Assembly: GCF_037975245.1 (NCBI RefSeq)
Contig: NC_092568.1
Span: 9,575,501-9,635,500, forward strand
Length of the DNA: 60,000 nucleotides
From: Apostichopus japonicus
Taxonomy: Eukaryota > Echinodermata > Holothuroidea > Aspidochirotida > Stichopodidae
Direction of reading: 5' to 3'
In this document: positions 25,501 to 34,101 of the stretch, one piece after another
How the letters are laid out: each line of letters opens with the position of its first letter
How positions within the stretch are numbered: position 1 is the first letter of the stretch
The notes under the pieces: model-generated
What the model saw: the letters and a program-made list of their open reading frames with translations, nothing else
The model's database searches: none
Told to the model about the DNA's origin: nothing
Program-made: the position numbers and the translations under genes

Positions 25501-28500
25501 TAGTATTTACTTTATTTATCAGAGTTTCATGTCTTTGACATATCTTTTCTTAACGATTCATAGATTAACTGATTGGTCTTAAAGCATGTGGAGTAAAGCA
25601 TCTAAACATAATTGCTCTGTTTGAACAGAATGTGATTTATGTACGGTCACTAGGAGTGATTTAATTTCTTGAAATTCTGTCTTATTAGCAGTTGGTTGCT
25701 GTGTAAAGCATAATATTTCCAACTTGAACAGAACCTGTAATGATTGTTGCACTTCAGGTCACAGGAAGTAAGCTTCAACAACTCCTTGAAAATGCATGTA
25801 ACAATTTCAAAGAATCTAGACTAGACCTAGTCAAACCATATGCACCTTGGAATACTATGCATATCAGAATGGAGGCTGAAGTTGTTAAGTTGTTAGTGTC
25901 ATTAAGCATTGAGGCTATGTACTTCATTACCACCTTAAACCATCAATTTTAGAGGGATAAGGAATAGTTCATAAAGTGTGTACAGACAGTTTGCCACTAT
26001 TAATTTGAGTCACTCTGGTAGGAAAATGGAGTTGAGTAAATGAACCACAACCAGCTTATGAAGATTAACATTGTATTCTTTACAGGTGTGTGCAGTATGC
26101 TATGGCATACTGCACACACGTGTAAAGATTAACATTGTATTCTTTACAGGTGTGTGCAGTATATGTAATACTGCACACACCTGTATAGATTAATATTGTA
26201 TTCTTTACAGGTGTGTGCAGTATGTTATGTAATACTACACACATCTGTAAAGATTAACATTGTATTCTTTACAGGTGTGTGCAGTATGCTATGGCATACT
26301 TTCCTAATCAAAAGAATTTCATCCGCTGCTTTTCTCATGGACAAGGTCGGTAAAGCCCCTAAAGACAGATTATGTAGAAGGGTGAGTCAATGATTTTTTT
26401 CTTTTCTTTTTGCTTGTCAAGTTCAAAAAAGAATCTCATTTTGATCTGTTGACTTCCAGCCTTTTGTTCAGGATGTGGACACGAGACAAACAGACATTCG
26501 TACTAGACATCACAAAAGCTGACTGTATGATAGTGTGCACTGTCACTATGTATTTATAAATAGCACCGTCTACTCCATAATTATGAAACCATCTTTTTTA
26601 GTCTGCTAATTTCCAATAAAACTTAAAACCAAGTTTATGAGCCATCCCCCCTCCCCATTCCCCTCTTGCGTCTCACCATGTGTCTGCATTTCCTTTCATG
26701 TAGGATGTTGGTCTTAGTGATACAGCTCTTTATTAGCCATGCCCCCCTCCCAATGCCCCTATCCCCCATCCCCTCCTCTTGCATCTCACCATATGTCTGC
26801 TTTTCCTTTCATGTAGGATGTTGGTCTGAGCGATACAGCTCTTCCTCTGTTTCTCGGAATATGTTGTGATGTTCTCGACATTCTCTACAAGGTGAGTCAA
26901 AGTTTTGTCGTCTCCAAATTATTTGCTTTAGCTTGATGACTTTACTTATCAAGTTTGTCCGATTTAGCTCTGGTGATGAGAAAAAAGTTGAAATAAACCT
27001 TGGTTCCTATAGTTGTTAGTTCTGAGTAGTATAAACTGCACCCATGGCTAGGGATTCATGATAGAGGCTGTTTGTAGTTATATCTCTCAATATATAGAAC
27101 TTTTGATTGACAGTAATTTTTTAATTATTTTTTAATTATGTCGTAATCCTCTGTTTTAGCTAAATGAGTTGACTTAGAGACATCCTTGATTCTGGTCACT
27201 TGAAAGAGAGATCTGCTTTAAAATCATTTGTTAAGACATCTTTTTCATCTTTGTCGGTCATGTCTCTTCTTTCTCTCTAAACTTTCCCTCAGCTGGAGGA
27301 AGGGTCTGGTCTGACACCCATCATGGAGGTAGAAGACCTTTGGCAAAATATACACGGTCCTTCCTCATTGGTGGAGTTAGCCCTCAATCAACCGGAGGTC
27401 AATTCCCTATTGGTCGATCTTCATATACAACTCTGTTCCGTCATGTGGGCGATCATGGCCTTCCAACTCAAAGCTGTTAAAGTCCTGGGGCTCTTTGATT
27501 TTAGAAGCAAAGCCATTTTCTTCAAAGAGTTAAGTTACGCCTTCAAACCTTCCCAGACCGAGCCAGACCCGGGTCTCTTGAACACCAGACGAGAGGTAAG
27601 TCCATCACTGTGACGACCATGACGCATGAGCTGCCTTGATGTGATAGCTTGGTTGTTCGTTATTCTTTCATTCGTTATGTTTCCTTGCTTGAAGACTTAT
27701 TTTTTCAAGTTGGCGTTCTATTAGGGTTGTACAGCGCTATTGAATACTTCGTAGATTTTAGCGCTTTATAAGTTCATTTATTATTTATTATTATTTTCTC
27801 TCCTGGTTTCTGTTTGTTTGGGTTTTGTCTAAGTCTGTTATCCTTTTCTCTTCAGATGACATATTTTCACAATGGCAAAGACTTTTTCCTTTATCTGCTT
27901 TATCCAGTGATTTTGCCTTTAGTTCCTAATTTAGTCTGTATGACCTGTTGACCAAAAGACCATTGGACTTTTTTCCCCCTGCAGGCTCAACTGTGAGCAC
28001 ATTCTATTAATGTACATATGTGCACATGCAGGCTATGTATTGTGTAACTTTACCTAGTAACTGGTGGCATCAGCTTGGGAGTGACACATGTCTATCCTTT
28101 CAAATGGTTAACGCCGGTGCCTTTCAATCATAAGGTCCCGAGTTCGAGTCACTTGAAGATTAATGTATGTCGTCCAGTTGCAGAGTTGTTGACAATTGAC
28201 AATTCATAATCTTGGACGTTAAATATGAATGTAAGAGACTGACTATGGTCAGCTTGCGGCTTTGATAAGCCAATGATGGCTTCTTCGCGAGTTCCTGCTT
28301 GCAGGAGGATCTAAAAAGCATACATACATACAAGTGACTCAGTTTTAGCTCATATGTGTGGTGGAGACTCATCTAATCAGAAGTAAAAGGAAGGTATCGA
28401 GGAATTGACAACGACTTTTGTTTTCTTCACTCTCTCTTTGACAGTTCTTTAAGATAGTTTTATCATCTGCAATTGAGACGCTTCCTCCAAACTTTCCCCC

Positions 28501-29094
28501 GGAGGAATTCGAAGAGGTCGTCAATGGGGATTTATCCTCTCCGTCTCCTAGGCCTAGACCGGATAAAAACCATCCTTCTCAGACTTGGCCGACCAGAGTC
28601 TATTATCTAGCAGATAGTCTATTTGTGGAAACGGACACACTCAAAATGCATCATGTGTGCGAACTCTATCGCAGTGGCTATGACTCTCTGACTCCAGAGG
28701 TATGTATCCCATCGTCGTCTAGGAAACCAAGCAATTATCGATACATTTAACCGGCAACTGGAAAAGTAAAAATTAACTGTTAAGAATTTACCGAGATGTT
28801 TAGATGTAGAACTGGTTTCTGATGCTTCTTTTGTCGCAGTGACAATTCTATCATGATAACTGAGAATCAGTAGCCATCTCATATGTGAGTGTTTTCCGTC
28901 CTTCTTTCATTTGATATATTACTGTACGATTGGTTGATGAACTTGCCACAGTTTGATATTTTCTTTTTGATTTTTTCTTGTTTTTCTAAAGTTTCTGTAC
29001 AAAAGTAAATTCCAGATAAGATGACTTTTCTGCACATATCCGGAGAGATGGTGGCTCACAATGCCCCCTTGCCCCAGCTGCCCCCAGAAAAAGT

Positions 29095-29187
<93 letters not shown>

Positions 29188-30650
29188 CATATATATATAT
29201 ACACATATATATATACACATATATATATATATCAATATAAAGTATATTTTTCAAACCACAATTGATAATTACTTCTATTTTCAGATCTTAGTGACCATTT
29301 CAAACCAGACTCATTTGGCTACGCAGCTTATGCAAATTTTAGGTCAAAGGTTAGCACAGATGGTGATAACACCTGGAGACGCTGTCAGTGTAGAACGTCA
29401 GTCCAGACTTCCAGCATCTTTAGTGTCATGGTTGAAGACTTTGGTGAGTTTGCTGTTCTCTCTTGTTGAGAATTCTGTCATATCTTTGCCTTAATATAGT
29501 GAAAAGGAAAATAGCAGGATGGGCTAAGGGGACTAAACGTTTCAGATTTGTAACTGCTTTTGTCTGTCCAGAATCATTTCTTGACAAGTGTAAATATCAG
29601 CATTTATGAGAATATTTTAGACCTATGTGATGTTGAATCTTATGATGAAACCCTCCCCCCAAAACAGCTCTCAAAGGTTACAGAGTCACTAAAGATTTTA
29701 AATGTTTACTTGTTTGCTATTGTCTTTGTTTGTTATTTAATTTTCTTTGTTTGTTGTTGCTTTTTTGTTTGATATTGTTTTTCTTTGTTTGCTATTGTTT
29801 TTCTTTGTTTGCTTTTGTTTTCCATTGTATGCTGTTTTTTTTCTTTGTTTGTCAGTGTTTCTCTTTGTTAGCTATTGTTTTTCTTTGTTTGCTATTGTTT
29901 TCCTTTGTTTGCCAGTTTATCTTTTTGTTAGCTATCGCTTTTCTTTGTTTCCTATTGTTTCTCTTTGTTTGATGTTGTTTTTCCTTTGTTAGCTTTTGAT
30001 TTTCTTTGTTTGCTATCATTCTTCTTGTTCATTAGTAGTGCTAGTACTTGGCAATGTTGTTGATGCAATGACAGTTTTTTAATTTCAATAATAATAATAA
30101 TAACAGCATTGATGTCAGGATTAATACTCCGTGAATACTTTCTTCATGAAAGTTCCAAAAAAGGAAAACTAAGAGGTATCATCTCCTACTGGCACTATGC
30201 CTTAACACACAATAACAAAGTTGCAGACTCAAAATATGCATTTTATATCAGGATATTTCCCAAATAGCACAAGGTATTTGTTGTAAGTGTTGAAACTAGA
30301 GGGAGTTTTTCCATCATGATCATCATGCCTATAAAATCAGATTGAAATGATGATTTGGTTTCTTCTCCTTGAGTATTTTACTTGAAACAAAAGCAATTCT
30401 GCCATATTGATTAAGCTATGTCATGGATTTAACTACATTCCTGTATCGTATTTTCGTTTATTCGACATTTCTGGTGGAATAATGGTACCTCTCGCTCCTT
30501 TTGCAGGCCAAGATACCCCTCCGTTGCCCCAACCCACCAATCCAGGACACGGCCCACTTGGCCGGCCAGGCCGTGGGTCTTCTACCAGAATCCCATTCAC
30601 AGTACCCACTAGCATTACAACTCATAGAAGCGGTTGGGTCCTTGACTTGA
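7486..30650 (+). CDS. RAB3GAP2: Rab3 GTPase-activating protein non-catalytic subunit (28 exons recognised)
   Basis: Twenty-eight exons join without a frame break (4,376 nt, plus one base owed by exon 1), ending at TGA 30648-30650. They give about 1,458 residues, against roughly 1,390 in vertebrates. RAB3GAP2 forms a heterodimer with catalytic RAB3GAP1. The complex stimulates GTP hydrolysis on Rab3, acts as an exchange factor for Rab18, and works on secretory vesicles, ER and lipid droplets. The N-terminal half carries the family propeller-like region, with conserved words such as [47 protein letters not shown] and [11 protein letters not shown]. The C-terminal half carries [37 protein letters not shown] and, near the end, [15 protein letters not shown]. 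The middle region (exons 15-17) is the least conserved and acidic. No catalytic residues are expected. Only the start is uncertain. Confidence 0.95.
7861..7978 (+). CDS. RAB3GAP2: RAB3GAP2 exon 3
   Basis: Encodes [20 protein letters not shown], the conserved start of the propeller-like domain. Ends phase 1 at CAAC|GTGAGT. Confidence 0.92.
8366..8447 (+). CDS. RAB3GAP2: RAB3GAP2 exon 4
   Basis: Encodes [20 protein letters not shown] and following residues. Acceptor TTTCAG, donor ACGG|GTAAGA; phases fit both neighbours. Confidence 0.9.
8448..9537 (+). other. RAB3GAP2 intron 4
   Basis: AT-rich with a G-run near 9027-9037. No repeat family or RNA recognised. Confidence 0.5.
9538..9661 (+). CDS. 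RAB3GAP2: RAB3GAP2 exon 5
   Basis: Encodes [18 protein letters not shown] and [20 protein letters not shown], among the most conserved stretches of the protein. Donor GAG|GTAAGG. Confidence 0.95.
10068..10269 (+). CDS. RAB3GAP2: RAB3GAP2 exon 6
   Basis: Encodes [20 protein letters not shown] and [20 protein letters not shown]. Acceptor ATCCCAG, donor GAG|GTTGGT. Confidence 0.95.
10578..10676 (+). CDS. RAB3GAP2: RAB3GAP2 exon 7
   Basis: Encodes [20 protein letters not shown]. Donor ACTG|GTAAGT, phase 1. Confidence 0.93.
11017..11165 (+). CDS. RAB3GAP2: RAB3GAP2 exon 8
   Basis: Encodes [20 protein letters not shown] and FVGFFYALD. Acceptor ATGACAG, donor GAT|GTGAGA. Confidence 0.94.
11962..12041 (+). 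CDS. RAB3GAP2: RAB3GAP2 exon 9
   Basis: Encodes [26 protein letters not shown]. The long intron before it (11166-11961) shows no other gene. Confidence 0.93.
12582..12680 (+). CDS. RAB3GAP2: RAB3GAP2 exon 10
   Basis: Encodes [18 protein letters not shown] and [10 protein letters not shown], the linker before the FGLPD motif. Confidence 0.92.
13405..13544 (+). CDS. RAB3GAP2: RAB3GAP2 exon 11
   Basis: Encodes [20 protein letters not shown] and [20 protein letters not shown]. Donor AAAG|GTAAGG. Confidence 0.95.
14372..14576 (+). CDS. RAB3GAP2: RAB3GAP2 exon 12
   Basis: Encodes [20 protein letters not shown] and [20 protein letters not shown], a strongly conserved propeller-blade segment. Confidence 0.95.
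15205..15434 (+). CDS. RAB3GAP2: RAB3GAP2 exon 13
   Basis: Encodes [20 protein letters not shown] and [20 protein letters not shown]. Donor AACG|GTGAGA. Confidence 0.94.
15590..15860. repeat. Dispersed intronic repeat, copy 1 of a pair
   Basis: Shares the words TACTTGTAC, ACTCTTGC, ACTCATAC and CAAGTCTGGCCTC, in similar order, with 17650-17890. The two copies flank exons 14 and 15. Confidence 0.5.
16092..16156 (+). CDS. RAB3GAP2: RAB3GAP2 exon 14
   Basis: Short exon encoding [20 protein letters not shown]. Phase 1 start, phase 0 end, consistent with the family's EIKELILDIKYPATKKQ position. Confidence 0.88.
17120..17356 (+). CDS. RAB3GAP2: RAB3GAP2 exon 15
   Basis: Encodes [20 protein letters not shown] to KDISQE; the helical [17 protein letters not shown] segment matches the FCANKLKLLQLYE position of the family. 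Confidence 0.88.
17357..17425. repeat. (TTGA)n microsatellite with ATCAG interruptions
   Basis: The tetranucleotide TTGA repeats for about 55 bp directly after the exon 15 donor, interrupted by GATCAGTTGA. Confidence 0.85.
17650..17890. repeat. Dispersed intronic repeat, copy 2
   Basis: Partner of 15590-15860; ends with GCAAGTCTGGCCTCCAGGAC. Class unknown. Confidence 0.5.
18102..18360 (+). CDS. RAB3GAP2: RAB3GAP2 exon 16
   Basis: Encodes [20 protein letters not shown] onward to EGVKTEGEQ. Variable middle region, lysine/glutamate-rich at its end. Confidence 0.85.
19240..19430 (+). mobile_element. Retrotransposon-like 3' tail
   Basis: Ends with GTAAGCCAAATTTCCGATTG, then a polyadenylation-like GGACAATAAA and ATTCAAATTCAAATT. 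This ending resembles non-LTR retroelement or SINE 3' ends common in invertebrates. No coding remnant is visible. Confidence 0.35.
19745..20105 (+). mobile_element. MITE family B, copy 1 (left end eroded)
   Basis: About 360 bp aligned by eye with 51923-52284 and, inverted, with 33753-34101. Shared words include AAACCGCGTG, TACAAAATGCAGAC, GTATTTTCTGGGATCGATGG and AAACTAGGTCAGATTAC. Right end GAGTCTTCACACCCTTTAAG is intact. Confidence 0.75.
20141..20311 (+). CDS. RAB3GAP2: RAB3GAP2 exon 17, acidic insert
   Basis: Encodes an acidic low-complexity stretch, [20 protein letters not shown], then [13 protein letters not shown], joining the conserved ALGSFFF motif of exon 18. A MITE ends 36 bp before its acceptor. 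Confidence 0.82.
20590..20687 (+). CDS. RAB3GAP2: RAB3GAP2 exon 18
   Basis: Encodes [20 protein letters not shown] and LNISPNPLV, matching the family SFFFWKCLHG and GLSPQLLL region. Donor GTG|GTAAGG. Confidence 0.93.
21412..21846 (+). CDS. RAB3GAP2: RAB3GAP2 exon 19
   Basis: The longest coding exon (145 codons). It opens with [20 protein letters not shown] and continues through [14 protein letters not shown] to [14 protein letters not shown]. Acceptor TTTTCAG, donor AAG|GTAAGT. Confidence 0.92.
21847..23753 (+). other. RAB3GAP2 introns 19 and 20
   Basis: Apart from exon 20 these hold only AT-rich sequence and a small GAGGACAATTG minisatellite at 23585-23655. Confidence 0.5.
22644..22770 (+). 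CDS. RAB3GAP2: RAB3GAP2 exon 20
   Basis: Encodes [20 protein letters not shown] and [13 protein letters not shown]. Donor CGAG|GTATTA is non-consensus after GT, but phase 1 fits exon 21. Confidence 0.92.
23754..23915 (+). CDS. RAB3GAP2: RAB3GAP2 exon 21
   Basis: Encodes [20 protein letters not shown] then a charged linker ending EEEISQTIG. Confidence 0.92.
24040..24140. repeat. Dispersed repeat, copy 2
   Basis: Second copy of the element at 5815-5905, same orientation. Confidence 0.65.
24253..24359 (+). CDS. RAB3GAP2: RAB3GAP2 exon 22
   Basis: Encodes [20 protein letters not shown] and [11 protein letters not shown], a highly conserved helical segment. Confidence 0.95.
24837..25101. repeat. 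27-bp minisatellite, about ten copies
   Basis: Unit core GCCTAACATACTTAAG followed by TTACTACAAAA. Copies differ by single bases and small indels. It sits in RAB3GAP2 intron 22, ending about 220 bp before exon 23. Confidence 0.9.
25321..25387 (+). CDS. RAB3GAP2: RAB3GAP2 exon 23
   Basis: Encodes [20 protein letters not shown]. Acceptor CTTAAAG, donor CATG|GTAAGT. Confidence 0.92.
26062..26274 (+). repeat. Tandem palindromic copies of the exon 24 acceptor
   Basis: Three full units of 61-64 bp precede the real exon. Each contains TTGTATTCTTTACAG plus GTGTGTGCAGTAT, then an inverted copy of the same sequence (ATACTGCACACAC). Pseudo-acceptors fall before 26086, 26150 and 26211. Reading from any of them in the exon phase meets a stop in GATTAA. 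Confidence 0.92.
26275..26381 (+). CDS. RAB3GAP2: RAB3GAP2 exon 24
   Basis: Encodes [36 protein letters not shown]. The acceptor and first bases are repeated three times upstream (26086, 26150, 26211). Only this copy stays open to the conserved body of the exon. Confidence 0.94.
26640..26816 (+). repeat. Direct duplication of the exon 25 acceptor and exon start
   Basis: The block TCTCACCAT-TGTCTGC-TTTCCTTTCATGTAG plus GATGTTGGTCT-AG-GATACAGCTCTT occurs twice, 113 bp apart. The upstream copy (pseudo-exon from 26704) reads [10 protein letters not shown] and then TAG, so it cannot serve as the exon. Confidence 0.92.
26817..26891 (+). CDS. RAB3GAP2: RAB3GAP2 exon 25
   Basis: Encodes [26 protein letters not shown] duplicated acceptor and exon start lies 113 bp upstream; this copy is the one that continues the family sequence. 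Confidence 0.94.
27293..27595 (+). CDS. RAB3GAP2: RAB3GAP2 exon 26
   Basis: Encodes [40 protein letters not shown] and [11 protein letters not shown]. Acceptor CCCTCAG, donor GAG|GTAAGT. Confidence 0.95.
27715..27800 (+). mobile_element. SINE tail fragment
   Basis: GTACAGCGCTATTGAATAC and TTTTAGCGCTTTATAAG followed by TTATT repeats. This is the conserved 3' tail of a widespread invertebrate SINE group. A related tail is at 48435-48555. Confidence 0.5.
28086..28335 (+). mobile_element. tRNA-derived SINE
   Basis: A B-box GAGTTCGAGTC at 28140-28150 and an upstream A-box-like GGTTAACGCCGGTGCC are followed by a non-tRNA body with GCTTGCGGCTTTGATAAGCC and a short (CATA)n tail. Confidence 0.65.
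28445..28699 (+). CDS. RAB3GAP2: RAB3GAP2 exon 27
   Basis: Encodes [20 protein letters not shown] to [17 protein letters not shown], matching the family FLLKVVSAAV and RRHYVGELYNYG regions. Confidence 0.93.
29097..29235. repeat. Long (TA)n microsatellite
   Basis: An almost uninterrupted TA run of about 75 bp, then TA blocks broken by GTA and CACA. It ends about 50 bp before the exon 28 acceptor. Translated runs of Tyr-Ile here are artefacts. Confidence 0.97.
29285..29443 (+). CDS. RAB3GAP2: RAB3GAP2 exon 28
   Basis: Encodes [20 protein letters not shown] and [13 protein letters not shown], matching the family LTGQRLAHALL and LCTWLKAM words. Confidence 0.93.
29700..30020. repeat. Thymine-rich minisatellite, about 20-bp unit
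   Basis: About fifteen variants of TTCTTTGTTTGCTATTGTTT in the last intron, with almost no A runs on this strand. Confidence 0.9.
30507..30650 (+). CDS. RAB3GAP2: RAB3GAP2 exon 29 (last coding exon)
   Basis: Encodes [31 protein letters not shown] and stop TGA. Acceptor TTTTGCAG. The ending matches the family C-terminus (GLALHLIEAVEAISL). Confidence 0.94.
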   Translation, partial: AKIPLRCPNPPIQDTAHLAGQAVGLLPESHSQYPLALQLIEAVGSLT

Positions 30651-31130
30651 GCGAGTCTTCTGTGAAGTGATGTGAACGGCTTGCAAGTCACACATTCCGT
30701 GACACGACGGATTATCAGCAGAGCTTAAAGCCACAGTCAGTAGTAGCTGGCAGAACAGAATGTTATGTTTACCGTACTTGAACAAGCCTCTGCTTTAATA
30801 GTGGGGATAAGCTCATTGGGACTATAATATTCATTCATGCTGTTCAGAAAACAGTAGCATAATGTCCCTGTGTGCTGGTCTGTTGTTTTTTAGCCTTATT
30901 CTTGTCAGTAACATCATGCATGTTTGAAACGATTTTACAACAAATGATGAAACTCTCTGTCCTTAAAAAATAGAGGTATAGGAAGCATGTGCCGGGTTCA
31001 GTGCATCGCAGTGTGATGAAACCGGAGGGCGGCCAAAAAGATGAAGCCCTTTAAGTTCTCAATTGTTTTGGTCAAATTCTCGGCATGATCTGTTCCTTAA
31101 GGTTGCTACATGTGGAACGTAAAACACTGT
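30651..31130 (+). other. RAB3GAP2 3' flank
   Basis: No AATAAA within 480 bp of the stop. An AATAAA at 32589-32594, beyond the satellite, is the nearest clear one, so the 3' UTR could read through the satellite. This is undecided. Confidence 0.35.
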
Positions 31131-32199
31131 CTCTCTATTGTTGCTATGGCAACCCTCTGTCGATTTTGTCTGTTGATAGGCAGTGTCTGATAGGTAACTG
31201 TTAGGTTAAATCTCACTGATAAATCGTTTCCTAGTGCAATGAAAACAGAAGATATCCAAAGAGGGTAACCTTTGTTTGTTATGGATGTACTTCAAAGCCA
31301 GTAAATGTCCCTCTATTGCTGCTATGGCAACCCTCTGTCGATTTTGTCTGTTGATAGGCAGTGTCTGATAGGTAACTGTTAGGTTAAATCTCACTGATAA
31401 ATCGTTTCCTAGTGCAATGAAAACAGAAGATATCCAAAGAGGGTAACCTTTGTTTGTTATGGATGTACTTCAAAGCCAGTAAATGTCCCTCTATTGCTGC
31501 TATGGCAACCATCTGTCGATTTTGTCTGTTGATAGGCAGTGTCTGATAGGTAACTGTTAGGTTAAATCTCACTGATAAATCGTTTCCTAGTGCAATGAAA
31601 ACAGAAGATATCCAAAGAGGGTAACCTTTGTTTGTTATGGATGTACTTCAAAGCCAGTAAATGTCCCTCTATTGCTGCTATGGCAACCCTCTGTCGATTT
31701 TGTCTGTTGATAGGCAGTGTCTGATAGGTAACTGTTAGGTTAAATCTCACTGATAAATCGTTTCCTAGTGCAATGAAAACAGAAGATATCCAAAGAGGGT
31801 AACCTTTGTTTGTTATGGATGTACTTCAAAGCCAGTAAATGTCCCTCTATTGCTGCTATGGCAACCCTCTGTCGATTTTGTCTGTTGATAGGCAGTGTCT
31901 GATAGGTAACTGTTAGGTTAAATCTCACTGATAAATCGTTTCCTAGTGCAATGAAAACAGAAGATATCCAAAGAGGGTAACCTTTGTTTGTTATGGATGT
32001 ACTTCAAAGCCAGTAGATATCTCTCTATTGTTGCTATGGCAACCCTCTGTCGATGTTGTCTGTTGATAGGCAGTGTGTGATAGGTGACTGTTAGGTTAAG
32101 TGTCACTGATCAAACGTTTCCTAGTGCAATGAAAACAGAAAATATCCAAAGAGGGTATTAAACCTTTCTTGTTATGGATGCACTCCAGAGCCAGTAGAT
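31131..32199. repeat. 178-bp satellite, six copies
   Basis: Exactly 178-bp periodicity (for example TAGGTTAAATCTCACTGATA recurs every 178 bp). The central four copies are nearly identical; the first is close and the last has diverged. A 62-codon open frame appears on the minus strand in each unit but is a periodicity shadow. Confidence 0.95.
31140..31153. promoter_or_regulatory. X-box-like motif in satellite copy 1
   Basis: GTTGCTATGGCAAC is close to the RFX-factor X-box inverted repeat (GTNRCC-N-RGYAAC). The same 14 bases recur at 32030-32043 in copy 6; the central copies carry GCTGCTATGGCAAC. Confidence 0.3.
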
Positions 32200-33752
32200 G
32201 TATATTAACGTATTGCTGTAGCGTTATAATCAAAGTTTCGATTCGATAAGAACGCTTGCGGTTTAGCAAGGTGCTGATTTGTTTACTTCACGGTGTCATT
32301 AGAAGTATTTACAACACAATATAGGCAAGGATGTTTACTTCAGGTAAATTAGAATTTTATTATCCAACTTGGATTTCTGAAAAGGAAAAAATCATGAAAA
32401 TGATGTTGCACAACACTATGATCTGAGCTTATTTTAAAGCGAGTTAATAATCCAAGTTAATTAATGTAAAGGCCAAAAATGATATGAAGGGAAGTATCAG
32501 CCATGTGTTGAAGGTTGTGTCATGATCTGCCCATGCAGTTACTCAGCTTTTACTTTTGTTTTGGTTAAGTTTCTCTCCTTATATGAATAATAAAACCATT
32601 ACACATGAAAGTGCAACGGTCATCGTCAATTGAGTACATCTCATGCTGTGAATGTAGCAGTCCTGTTAGTTTGTAGTGGAAATGTTAAACTGTAACCTAC
32701 TTAATAGATATAGGAAAAACCGTGTTCAGTGTAAGAAATCTATGTCACTCTGTAACATGTTAAACATTCAAAAAAGAAAGAGATATCTTCATATTGCTAG
32801 AAATCGTTGGATATACATTTCAGTGTCTGAACTGGGAATGGATGTTAATCATATGAAATTATCTGGTTTGCATCCTGGTTTCATAATTTCATTTTCCATT
32901 AATTTAAAATAATAATTTAAAAATAATAAAAGGTTGCAGTTTGACAGAAGCAAAAGCCTGCAGCTGGTAAAAGCAACGCCTGACCAGTCGTTGTTTTGTC
33001 CAAAAGTACCCCACCAAAATGTTCTGTGCAAAATAAACCCCAAAACAAGGGTGTTTTCAATTTTACTTATTTATTTAACGTAGTAGGGTAAACCATATGT
33101 GTTGAAAGGATGACGGTTTAGGTCAAGTGGAAGGAGGTGTGGTCACCGAGTGTGGCTCAGGTTGGGCAAAAATGAACTTTAATTGCAGTTAGTGTTTGGT
33201 AAATACAAGAATTTATAAATGACCTTTAAATTGTTTCGACTGCCATGAAATATCATTCACCATGTTATATGCCTCTTGTTGTTTTGTAACTATAAACCTA
33301 TTTTGGTGTCCCTTTTCAAATTTATTCTAAGAAAAAAAAACTACTCTATACAACTGTGGCAGGTACTATAGATATCACTTCTGGATCGGTTTTGTTTTTT
33401 TGTTTTTTTTGTGTGCACATTTGGATAAATTTGCTATCATGAAGGCATTTGAGAGCAGGCTGAATGTTACTCCTATATAAATTTAGTTTAGTGAAAGATT
33501 TGAAGTATCGGCTTTGAAAATCTGAGTATGTCCTCCCAAGGAATTTACTGGTCTATGAAAGAGATGCACGTCAACAATGTCAAAGGTCATCAGAAGAATT
33601 ACACCCAAATAAGCTTCAAAGTCTGCTAATGTTCACATATAGTTTATTATTTGCATCTTGCTTTCACAATCGTGATCACATTTCCTCACCCGGATATTTT
33701 TTTAAATTTTTTTTTACGATGCTTGCAAATAGGGGGTCAGAATTTTGAAAAC

Positions 33753-34101
33753 CCTTAAAGGGAGTGAAGACCCGGGCACAAAGAAACGTCTCATGCCCGT
33801 AATCTGACATAGTTTCGAATGAGGTGTAACAGAAGTGTTAGACACCACCATGGATCCCAGAAAATACACACACAGCTTGCTACCGTTGGTAATTAGACAC
33901 TAGTGTACAGTCGATACACACAACTACGGTCAATACCCACAACACAGTGTACATAGCAGCGATGGACATCTCAGGTCCAGATAAAAGATAACAAGGTATC
34001 ACGTTTCATTACTGTCTGCATTTTGTAGCGACAAGAAAAAATCTTCACTTGCAAGTACAGAGGGCGGCACATGGTTTGGGGCGAGTCTTCAATGCCTTTA
34101 A
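33753..34101 (-). mobile_element. MITE family B, copy 2 (inverted)
   Basis: Ends CTTAAAGGGAGTGAAGAC and GAGTCTTCAATGCCTTTAAAG form imperfect terminal inverted repeats. The interior is the reverse complement of copies 1 and 3. Confidence 0.8.

Larger units (their letters stand above)
27596..28444 (+). other. RAB3GAP2 intron 26
   Basis: Contains an AGCGCTTTATAAG...TTATTATT SINE tail (27715-27800) and a tRNA-derived SINE (28086-28335). Confidence 0.6.

Noticed and set aside
29021-29494. 157-codon frame with Tyr-Ile runs
   Set aside because: Mostly a TA microsatellite; only its end overlaps real RAB3GAP2 exon 28.
31206-32106. Five repeated 62-codon minus frames
   Set aside because: Shadows of the 178-bp satellite; no start context, no known domain.
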